The notes beneath the pieces are model-generated. The model saw only the letters and a program-made list of their open reading frames with translations, had not been told where the DNA came from and ran no database searches. The position numbers and the translations under genes are program-made. This document shows, in pieces, positions 8,466 to 17,240 of a stretch of DNA of 64,000 bases. The DNA comes from Carposina sasakii (lineage: Eukaryota > Arthropoda > Insecta > Lepidoptera > Carposinidae), in the NCBI GenBank assembly GCA_014607495.2, contig CP053167.1, positions 8,122,001 through 8,186,000 on the forward strand, given 5' to 3'. How positions within the stretch are numbered: the first letter of the stretch is position 1; every line of letters begins with the position of its first letter.

Positions 8466-9823
8466 CTATTAGTAAATTGGTAAGTAAGTAGGTACCTAGT
8501 ATTACAGCTCGATCGTACACGTACGTAACTAAATTGGCTAGCCGGGAACATAAAATAGTTTCTAAACTAAATAGACGATATATCAAAATATGACCAATAT
8601 TGTTCATTTATGCATGCAGAGGTCGAAGGTACGTCGTACCTACGTAACGTAAAGTCATTGCATAGGTCGTGTAGGTAAGCCTAAGATGTAAAGTGACCTT
8701 TTGTATTCAATTAGTCTGAGTTGGTGAGAGTTCGGAGTAAGATGAAGATTTTTAAAGATAAGAAGGTTTACGTTTTTTTAATGTGGGCAACTCTCCTGTA
8801 CCGTTAAATAATCGCTCCACCCACGACACTACTCCTTAGGAATCTTTTAGTAGAACTAGGAACGTAAGACTAAAGTGTTGTGTGTGAAGTACTTACATAA
8901 ATATTTATTAACTTGAACAGAAATACTGTAGAGTTAATTTTTAAGGAAGTAAACAGTTGCTTCCTCCATCATTCCACCCTTGCCCTTTGCCTTTGTAATC
9001 ACAGTAATGTACGCAATTAGCCTTAGCTACAATAGATGCTGTAATATGACGTCACACTCCATTAATAACAAAGTGATGCATTACCTCTGCAATCCTAATT
9101 AAACTCTGTCTATATGTATTGTTTTAAATTAATGATTTTAATATTTTATCTAACATAAACTAACATCGTTTTGACCTACATTTAATTAAACATATATCGG
9201 CTGTCCATGTATTTTAAAATTATCTTACCAAAATTACTGAAATATCTTCGCTATACCATGAAATTTTTGATGATTTACCTGTGAAAAGACCACAAATAGG
9301 TTAACTCCATTCTAAGTAGATAGATAGATCTAATAGCCAAAACAAAACAAATAAAAAATTAAGAATTATCTTGTTTTGGGTTTGCTAGAAAAAAAAACTC
9401 TGATACGCTCGCCTTTGTACATTCTCTGTGTCGCTATGTGAATCGTAGAATGTATGTGTGTACAATAAAGAATATCAGAATTAAGTATATAAAGTCTTCT
9501 CAAAGAATATATTCGTAATATGTGGTACGGTATGTTGGCTGGCTCCTACAAGTAGTATCCAGAAGTATGTAGGACTGTAGGTACCTATATGTAATGTCTC
9601 ACAGCATCACTCCCTTCAACCCTGCACAAGGGGTTGCATCTGGCACACGTATAATCACCCGCGACCCCAATCCGCTCTTTGTGCCCAGGTGAATGTGGGT
9701 CTCGTCGACTAAGCACTGACTTGTATTAGATGTGGAAATCTTAAGCCTTTTCGGAGATCCTGTTATACCGCATAATTAAAACTTTATACCTACCTACGTT
9801 CATATTTACGCTTTTATTTATTC
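8466..9823. other. Unassigned intergenic sequence
   Basis: About 1.36 kb with no frame above 70 codons that carries a known motif. A polyadenylation-like CAATAAAG near 9463 suggests the 3' scrap of another retroelement, but nothing further can be supported. Confidence 0.4.
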
Positions 9824-9992
9824 ACTAGTGGACTGCAGAAAAAACAAAATGTTGAAATAATCCGAGATAAAAACATTTTCCCGGGATATAAAGTATACAT
9901 TCCTGAAAACTGCATCGAAATCGGCTCAGCCGTTTCTGAGTTTAGCGTGACAAACATCGACCCGTTACAATTTTATTATATGTATAGATAGA
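9824..9992 (+). repeat. Dispersed repeat family C, 3' part
   Basis: The block runs from GTGGACTGCAGAAAAAAC through the CCCGGGATA segment, CTGAAAACTGCATCGAAATC and CCGTTTCTGAG to TACAATTTTATTATATGTAT. The same series in the same order is present at 47610-47885 and, inverted, at 58935-59200. The ending with a short TATATG-like simple repeat suggests a LINE (RTE-type) 3' untranslated end or a SINE built on it. Confidence 0.7.
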
Positions 9993-10059
9993 TAGAATAA
10001 TAGAAGATATAGATGTATAGAAGAAGATGTGCAAATGTGGGGCTTCACTACTAGAATAC

Positions 10060-10205
10060 ACCAGCTGCATATCCTTCTGTACATGTCGTAAGTGTCGACT
10101 AAGGAACTCGGGCAACCTAGCAACTTTTCACTGATCATTTACATCTATCCCCGCAATGTTAAACGTGGATGTGGGATCTGCTTTACAATCCTGCAGTTCT
10201 GGTTG
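10060..10205 (+). repeat. Dispersed repeat family A
   Basis: This copy contains TGTCGTAAGTGTCGACTAAG, CACTGATCATTTACATCTAT and GATCCTGCAGTTCTGG-like blocks that recur at 12680, 24915, 33718, 34150, 41615, 43270, 48850, 54170 and 57780. No frame is visible. It stops abruptly at CTGCAGTTCTGG, where the foldback element at 10206 begins. Confidence 0.7.
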
Positions 10206-10515
10206 TATATATGTCGCAGTTATCTGGTTGAATCTGCTATTTGATTGAATGACTAAAGGACAACTCGTCAAGTCGTTGAATGTAACGTTCAACGTCTTGA
10301 CTGAACGTCATTTAGCGAAGTCGTTGAATGGGATTTAGCCCTTTCTTCTTCAACGACTTCAACCAACTAATTCAAGGAATCCAAAGAATCAAAGACTAGG
10401 ACAGCTATAGTCAGATATATGAATGACTATATATCTGTCTAGATATTCTAGATAGATAGATGTCATTCAATCAAATAGCAGATTCAACCAGATGACTGCG
10501 ACATATACACTACTG
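10206..10515. mobile_element. Foldback (MITE-like) element inside repeat family A
   Basis: The left arm from about 10206 (GTATATATGTCGCAG, then TCTGGTTGAATCTGC and TATTTGATTGAATGAC) is repeated inverted at about 10464-10511, with two or three mismatches over roughly 48 bases. The interior has further inverted pairs of AAGTCGTTGAATG. It is about 310 bp with no coding capacity. The join with family A at its left edge is precise. Confidence 0.7.
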
Positions 10516-10607
10516 TGATGTATGCTATTCGTGGTTGTTTTTATATAGTAAATGGGCTTACGCTTGACCACAACACGCCTGCCAACACGACATTTTAAAC
10601 CTAATTT

Positions 10608-10990
10608 AATTATAAAATGATTAATAAAGGAATGGAAAAAATTCTTCACCCGAGTGGGAATCGAACCCACGACCACTGAAAACCGTGCCAGCCGCTATAA
10701 CCACTAAGCCACCGGGTCAATTACTCGGATGATGATTTTTACCATTCTATTCTAAATTACATATTGGCAACGTTATTTTTCATCCCGATACACTAGCCAA
10801 AACTTGGCAAACAAAGCTGAATCCCTCAGTACAATGTTAAAGATGAAACGATCAACCATATCCTAACGGATTATATTAATGGAGAAGTGTTTTTATAAAT
10901 TTATCTTAGTCAAGTAATTATATAGTATAAAATTATTAATAAAGAAATGGAAAAAAATCTTCACCAGAGTGGGAATCGAACCCACGATTA
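10608..10990 (-). repeat. Composite tRNA-like SINE, family 2 (two tRNA-like units)
   Basis: On the minus strand a tRNA-like unit (complement of about 10645-10720: CCCGGTGGCTTAGTGG A-box region, GGTTCGATTCC B box) is followed by a tail (TTTTTTCCATTCC, TTATTAAT). Upstream of it is a spacer of about 200 bases, and upstream of that the end of a second tRNA-like unit plus the same tail (10924-10990). The same unit-spacer-unit order is found at 51655-52000. Cloverleaf folding is imperfect, so it is a SINE and not a tRNA gene. Confidence 0.75.
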
Positions 10991-11321
10991 ATTTTATTAG
11001 TCAGATTGAGAACACATTACCTATTCATATGTCATCTACATTACAAAATCTAAGAAATGGAATTATAACCGCCCTACATCGACCTGAAACTGCAAGGGTA
11101 CCTATATTAAAAAAACATAATTTAGTGCAATGACCGATATTCAGGTCACCCTGGATAGTTAAAGAGCACTGAGAGCCTCTTCACGTTGCCGACATTTCCA
11201 GTGATTTTCACAACAAATATACTTTTACTGTGCCAGGAAGACTCTCAATACATTAATTATTTATTTTATTTAAGCTACTACATCGAACGTTAATGCGAAA
11301 TGATGTTGCTTTTTATTAAGC

Positions 11322-11821
11322 TAGGTTTCCTAGGATAACGCTGCCGTTACGTAGCGGCCGTACGGAAGTAAGATCACGCTCTCTTTACGGCGCCATAACT
11401 TGAATAGAATATTCTTATTCTTTATAGTACACATACAATTACATACAGACAGAAATTATGAATGAAAATGTACAAAGGCGTGCTTATCTCTGAAAGAGAT
11501 TTCTTCCAGCAAACCATCTGGGAAAGTGATAATTAAATATAAAAGGTAGATATGCGTGTACACAGAATATATGTATAACAAAATTGGAATTTAACAAGAA
11601 TAGTACCTTCAGAGCTGCTATAATGACGGCACCGCTCTTGGAAGCCATAGCTGTAACGGCAGGAATACAGCGGTATATGACGACACGTTTTCTAGTTTCA
11701 AAACAGTGTGAATTACCGCTCTCTAGGAAACCGTGACAATTTTACTAGATTGACAACGTGGCGTCATTTCACCGTTATATTACGGCCGGTATGCGACACC
11801 ACCGTTATCCTAGGAAATCCT
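11322..11821. mobile_element. MITE with CCTAGGATAACG termini
   Basis: The left end (11322-11340) reads TAGGTTTCCTAGGATAACG. The right end, reverse-complemented (11801-11821), reads TAGGATTTCCTAGGATAACG. About 500 bp lie between, with no transposase. The interior is moderately G+C-rich with several CGGC/GCCG stretches. A related single end (TTTCCTAGGATAGCGGTG) occurs at 24003-24020. Target duplication is not clear. Confidence 0.65.
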
Positions 11822-12660
11822 ATTTTAAGCCCAGTTGCAATATATGAACCCCGTACGTTGACGAAATATGTAGCAACAATGCAACAATGAAGTGGTCATT
11901 ACTCATTAGGTATTATTGTTACTCAAGTTATAAATTTTTACTTCCTAGATCGTTTGTTAACTATGAGATAGGTATTCGAGAAAAAAACTACTATGTGTTA
12001 CATAATAAACTATGTAGGAATTACAACTGTAGATGTTCTTCTCGCGTTTGTGGGAGTCGGGACTACGATGAAACAAAATGGTTTTCATTGTGAATTGATA
12101 TTAAAAATATATATATAACTACACACGTAATCATTGGGCATCGAATCAATATACATGTACTGTACACAAGGGACTTTAGCGGGCATGCGTGCTGTGAAAT
12201 ATCGAATTGGACATAATCTCTCGTTGAATGAACAAAAAGGAAAATCTGTCGATTTCGTTAAAATTCATTAATCACTAAAACTTGAATAACTCTGACACAT
12301 AGCAAAAGTGCTGACATTATAGCATGACAACAGTAGCAGAGATAACTAGGCGTTTTTCCACTAGACGACACGGCCACGACACGATCACGGCTTTTTAGGA
12401 AGCAAAAATTTATACACATTCGCTGCCGGCAGATTTTCTAAGAGTGCCGACATCGGGTAAACGCCTAGTGCCACGACGCAAATAAGCGTCAGCGGCACCT
12501 CTAGAAAACCTAAAAGACGCAAATACGTAGTCGCTGGCACTGAATGTGTAGTATATTTTCTACTACACGACACGATCACAACACGGCCCCCATTTCTGAA
12601 TCGTGCTAAATGCCTTTTCATCGCTAAATTAATTAATTTTCATGCTTTAGCTTGTGCCGA
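11822..12660. other. Unassigned sequence with direct repeats of CGACACGATCAC
   Basis: 12360-12630 contains an ACGACACGATCACGG-type motif near each end in the same orientation and a run of AAAGACGC-like words. No frame has support. It may be a degraded transposon, but I cannot define ends. Confidence 0.35.
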
Positions 12661-12664
12661 TGCG

Positions 12665-12780
12665 GGGCTGCACTAGAAGACATCAGCTTTCGTGTATGTC
12701 GTAAGAGTCGATTAAGCAACTTAAGTACGTCCTGTCAGGCGATGAGCTAGCAACTTGTCACTGATCTTAAAAATCTAACA
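12665..12780 (+). repeat. Dispersed repeat family A, degraded copy
   Basis: The copy has TATGTCGTAAGAGTCGATTA, GGCGATGAGCTAGCAACTTG and TCACTGATC in the family order, and lacks the distal CTGCAGTTCTGG part. Confidence 0.65.
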
Positions 12781-13079
12781 ACAAACTTCCAAATTTCATT
12801 CACTATGGGTGCGACACATATGTAGATTATTTATCTAGTTTTTGATTTCGGAATGGTGCAATGTACTCGTATAGTCTTGCATGCTAGGTGCTCGGGTCTG
12901 GTTTCTCATGGCGATTGTAGTTAGTGCAAGTGCCTGTTTTCGCAATTATGAGTTATCAGATCCGAGGGTCAGTGGAGGGTGTAGGGCCCGGTGGTGGGCG
13001 CACCCATAGTGAATGTTTGAACTTCCGAATTGTAACGCCTAATACAATTTCATTTATTTCATCTCAGTGCTTTCCAAAT

Positions 13080-13308
13080 TTCAATTTCAGCTTTGTTTGC
13101 CGAGATTTGGCTAGTGTATAGCTATCGGGATGAAAAATAACGTTGCCAATATGTAATTTAGAAAAGAGATGGTAAAATTCGTCATCCGAGTAATTGACCC
13201 GGTGGCTCAGTGGTGAGAGCGCTGGCACGCTTAATGCAGAGGTCGTGGGTTCGATTCCCACCCGGGTGAGGAATTTTTTCCATTTCTTTATTAATAATTT
13301 TATAAACT
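13080..13308 (+). repeat. tRNA-like SINE, family 2, spacer plus tRNA-like unit
   Basis: Spacer sequence (GCTTTGTTTGCCGAG, AATAACGTTGCCAATATG, CATCCGAGTAATTGACCC) runs into a tRNA-like head with A box GTGGCTCAGTGGTGAG near 13202, B box GGTTCGATTCC near 13248 and an acceptor-like CCGGGTG matching the start. It then continues into the tail TTTTTTCCATTTCTTTATTA. The acceptor, D and T arms can pair but the anticodon arm is irregular, so it is a SINE head. Confidence 0.78.
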
Positions 13309-13702
13309 TCCAAATGTTAAATGTGGCAGTAGGATATATCATTCACGAACCCGCAGTTCTGGCTGCACCTTTTCTGCCCTGATGGAGATTCATAAATCAT
13401 GTAGGTACCTACTTCAAAAAAGGTAACAAATTATTTATAACGTCCGTCCCATGTACACAATATTGCAACTGTAATTTACAACGTACTTAATGTTAAGTTT
13501 ACGGCATATTATAACAGCTCATATATTACGAGTTTATGTAGTGTCGTGTCCCATATCAATGGATTTACAGTTATAAATGCACGTACCTATGGCATCTATA
13601 CAATAATGTTAGAATCAGAATCAGAAATAATTTATTGTGGTTCATAGGTAAATACAATGTTAGGTTACATTAAATATATTGTACTGTGATCAGCTATGAC
13701 CA
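13309..13702. other. Unassigned sequence with a LINE-tail-like segment
   Basis: The AGAATCAGAAATAATTTATT segment near 13613 resembles 3' ends of insect LINEs. Otherwise no gene, RNA or complete repeat is visible. Confidence 0.35.
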
Positions 13703-14518
13703 GCCCTAGAGCGCCGGCCACATAGAAAAGACGCAGGGCGCGGACGGGGCGCGGACCCGTCGCAGACAGGGCGCCGTCACGATTTTATATAGATAAGACA
13801 AGGAACGGGCGTGACGGCCGGCGCACACTGGATTTTTCCCGGAATTCAACCGTCCGATTTTGATACGACGACATGTCTTCTTCTGAAGATGTATTGGCAC
13901 TGGTATATCTCTCTAATCTGCAGAGGGTTAGAGGGTTTCATGAATGAATCAGTCAGTCAGAGCAACTTACTTTATACATATAATAGATAAGTTCTTATGT
14001 ATGTAGCTGTGAAAAAAAAATCTCTGTTGTCTAACTTAACCCCGAAGAATGGACGCGGCTACAATAAGAAAGTGTGGATCCGTACTTGTATTTCGATCCA
14101 TATCGGCGGATATATCTACATTATAATTGATCCAGCACATCACTAGTTCCTTTGCCCTTATGTTTCCAACTTAACACGTATTACTTACTTAAGTTGTTAC
14201 TATGTTTATTATAAAAATTATCTCTTTAAAGGTATTTTAGTATTTTAGGGGTTTCGGAACACTGCTATGTGAGAACCTACTCTCGGCGTCCTTTCCGCTC
14301 CCCCGCTTGCCCCAGCGCAGACCCGCGCCCGGAGCGCCCTGTCCTTTTGGTATGTTTTGCAATCGGGCGCCGACGAGTAAGTGTCGTGTCGGCCGTCTTT
14401 TCTGTATGTTTTACGTCGCGACGGCTGTATACATTTTGTATGAAAATAGATGAAACGGGCACCGCGACTGCGACGGGTCCGCGCCCTGCGTCTTTTCTGT
14501 GTGGCCGGCGCCTAGGGC
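13703..14518. mobile_element. G+C-rich TIR element, non-autonomous
   Basis: The left end (GCCCTAGAGCGCCGGCC, then ACATAGAAAAGACGCAGGGC) is repeated inverted at the right end (GCCCTAGGCGCCGGCCAC, then ACAGAAAAGACGCAGGGCG). One indel falls in the first ten bases, and the match continues to the GCGGACCCGTCGCAG word. It is about 816 bp, strongly G+C-rich at the ends and AT-rich inside. No transposase frame is present; the short frames over the ends reflect low stop frequency in G+C-rich DNA. A target duplication was not identified. Confidence 0.75.
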
Positions 14519-15329
14519 ATACAAAATAAATATATGTATAAAAACAGTGTCAAAATTATGGTTTCATTTGGTATGAGTATATAATATTATTGCAAGTACA
14601 CTACATTACTAAGTACACTACATAATTAATTTATTTTTGTCACGCAAGAAGTCATTTAAATAGTAGTAGTAACATTTTTCTATTAGAATTTTGCCGAGTT
14701 TATGTTTAAAACTTTCAACCTAATCAATGCGTCGTATCGATAATGGAATTTTACTGTACACACTGGAAATATTGCCAAACAAACTTTTTCTTAAAACGGC
14801 GGTTTTCGATGGAATTGTCCGAATGTCATAGATTCTCCGAGAGCATGTTCCAAATTCAAAAAGACAGGAGTTCATTTTAACAAAGGTTGCAACTTCCAAT
14901 ATGTACATACAAGTCATGTAAGACTTGATACATTTTGTTTTCTTTATCACAGCCTATGATGATATTTTTGAAAAAGCCACCTCTATATTTTATTGCCTTC
15001 AAAAGAATTTGAAAAGAAAAACAATGAAATCCTTATCCATTGCAAAAACGTAGTTTTTAAAAGCAGTTATTACTAAAATATTTTGTTCGTACCATATCTA
15101 TCAAATCAGAATTCAATGAAACTTTGGTACCAACTTTATTTGAATGTTTTGCATAGTGAGCCATTTTTTTTTACAAATGAAATTATAGAGCCATTTAAAA
15201 ACCTTGTGCCAATTTGTGAGAGATTAGTGTGTCATTTCCGTAAAGTGGGCAGCTTCGGGGCCATCTGGACCTTGGTTGGCTCGTTTAGACCTGGTACGAG
15301 TTTCACAATATTGTGCATCCTATCATTAT
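14519..15329. other. Unassigned intergenic sequence
   Basis: AT-rich. The 120-codon forward frame across 15083-15445 has no domain and runs into a dispersed repeat, so I do not call it. Confidence 0.4.
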
Positions 15330-15478
15330 CACTACATATTATAAAACAAAGTCGCTTCCCGCTGTCTGTCTGTTTCTATGTATGCTTAGATCTTAAAAAC
15401 TACGCAACGGATTTTAATGCGGTTTTTTTTAAATTGATAGACTAAATCAAGAGAAAGGTTTATATGTATAGCTAGGCT
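15330..15478 (+). repeat. Dispersed repeat, 5' truncated copy
   Basis: The ATTATAAAACAAAGTCGCTT, CTGTCTGTCTGTTTCTATGT, AACTACGCAACGGATTTT and GGTTTATATGTATA blocks are a familiar combination in lepidopteran interspersed repeats (recalled from general knowledge). I saw no second full copy in this window. Non-coding. Confidence 0.45.
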
Positions 15479-15780
15479 TCGCACGGGTGTAATGCTCTCT
15501 CACGCGAACTAAAGGTCTCGCCAGACAGCGGGCGGGGCGTGTCGTGACGGGACGGCGACGGGACGCTGACGTGGCAGCAGTGGTCACACTATGGGCGCGA
15601 TCACGTCCCGTCCCGCCGCGACCAGCGTGCCCCGTCACGCCGGCCGCATCGACGCGACTCGAGCATTGTTAAAAGTTATTATTAGTCGGGTGATCCAAGG
15701 GCATTCACTTCAGTAAGTCCCACAAATAAAAGATCTCCAAACTCAGCTTTCAATGTGCGGGAAAAGTTTGTCACTTACTG

Positions 15781-15953
15781 CTAATAAAAACCCAACCAAA
15801 CTTGCTAAAACACTTTTATTAATTTTTCGATAACAGAGCAACCGTCTAGGTTCAATTCAAAGATTTCAGTGAAGTCTCTGTGTTGCCACATATTACCACA
15901 AAAAATAAAAATATATATTTTTTATTATTTTTAAATCTAGTGATAATCTAACA
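15781..15953 (-). repeat. 3' LTR of the Gypsy element
   Basis: It is identical base for base, as far as I can read, to 22542-22714. On the minus strand it contains a TATATATT-rich segment and AATAAAAGTG near its end, which can serve as TATA-like and polyadenylation signals. Confidence 0.88.
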
Positions 15954-17240
15954 GTCGGCCATTCTGACAGATGTCTGTCCTCAGACACACAAGAAAAAAA
16001 ACAGAAATTTACATGAAATTTACATTCTAACAAATGATATTAATCACAATAGAAAATAAACATTGGAATGAAAACACTAAGTTTTAACGAAGTGATATAC
16101 AAAATGATTTTCAACTTTCGACTCTGTATCATTAATTACAATATAATTAATTTATTTCAAGTAAATACAAATATTAACAATAGAAATAAATTTAAGTGTG
16201 AATAAGTATTAATATAATTATTTCGTTTGACACACAAAATGTCGGCCATCCTAACAATCTCGAATGGCTCTATTCGATAAGTTTGATCATTATTGACAAA
16301 ATGTATTTAAACATTCATTATGATACCAATAGCACACGTTTATTCGACACAATAAACATCAATTGCAAAATATTAATAATTTAAAATTAAACATATTATC
16401 AAATTATATAAATTAAATCATGTTATTAAATACACTGGTAAATATTTTTAGGTTACAAAACGTAAACAGATCATACTTTGCTTTACACTCACATATAGGT
16501 ACACTAGCTAAAGTAATGTTTTTACCGAAGTACACTAGACGACATTTCTGCACACGCGCATACAAGGTGCAGTAATCTTGCGTACATACGAGTAGGACGC
16601 AGTTTAAGACAAACCAAGCAGCACATAGCCAAACAGCAGTACGTTGGCGCACACAAGGCGCAGTAATCTAGCGCACACAAGGCGCAGTAATCTAGCGCAC
16701 AGAAGGCACAGTAATATAGAGCACCCAAGGCGCAATAAGCTAGCGCACACAAGGCGCAGTAATCTAGCGCACACAAGGCGCAGTAATCTAGCGCACACGT
16801 GGCGCAGTAATCTAGCGCACACAAGGCGCAGTAATCTAGCACACGCAAGGCGCAGCAATCTAGCGCACATAAGGCGCAGTAATCTAGCGCACACAAGGCG
16901 CAGTAATCTAGCGCACACAAGGCACAGTAATCTAGCGCACACAAGGCGTAGTAATCCAGCGCACACAAGGCGCAGTAACCCAACGCACACAAGGCGCTGT
17001 AATCTAGCGCACACAAGGCGCAGTAATCCAGCGCACACAAGGCGCAGTAATCCAGCGCACACAAGGCGCAGTAATCCAGCGCTCACAAGGCGCAGTAATC
17101 CAGCGCACACAAGGCGTGGTATATAAGCTGCAAATTGTTGGACAAAGGAAAGGATTTGAAAAAGGAAAGGATCTAAAGGTCTAAAGGATAGATTAGTGCT
17201 AAAGTGTAAAATCAAGTAGATGCGTAGATACTAACCAAAT
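15954..17240 (-). other. 3' non-coding region of the Gypsy element
   Basis: This is about 1.29 kb between the gag-pol stop and the 3' LTR, with no supported frame. It includes the tandem array at 16647-17118 and AT-rich DNA beyond it. The last bases before the LTR (minus strand ...AATGGCCGAC) are not purine-rich, which is unusual for an LTR element. Confidence 0.7.
16647..17118. repeat. 24-bp minisatellite, about 19.7 units
   Basis: The unit is GCGCACACAAGGCG followed by CAGTAATCTA, repeated with few substitutions and no length change. As 24 is a multiple of three, frames stay open across the whole array: one on the plus strand (8-residue period AHTRRSNL) and two on the minus strand (periods CALDYCAL and ARLLRLVC). 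Those frames of 160-203 codons are therefore by-products of the repeat and not evidence for proteins. The array lies inside the Gypsy element, downstream of its pol frame. Confidence 0.95.

Noticed and set aside
12360..12630. Possible TIR element around CGACACGATCAC repeats
   Set aside because: The motifs are in direct, not inverted, orientation and no boundary or duplication could be found.
13190..13270. Possible functional tRNA gene
   Set aside because: Acceptor, D and T arms pair but the anticodon arm does not. The same sequence recurs with a fixed spacer and tail at other sites, so it is a SINE head. The same applies to 50003, 51690, 62320 and 26708.
16522..17215. Three long frames (160-203 codons) over the minisatellite, two of them Cys/Leu-rich
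   Set aside because: They arise because a 24-base unit without a stop keeps the frame on both strands; their periodic sequence is the repeat, and they lie in the non-coding end of a retroelement.
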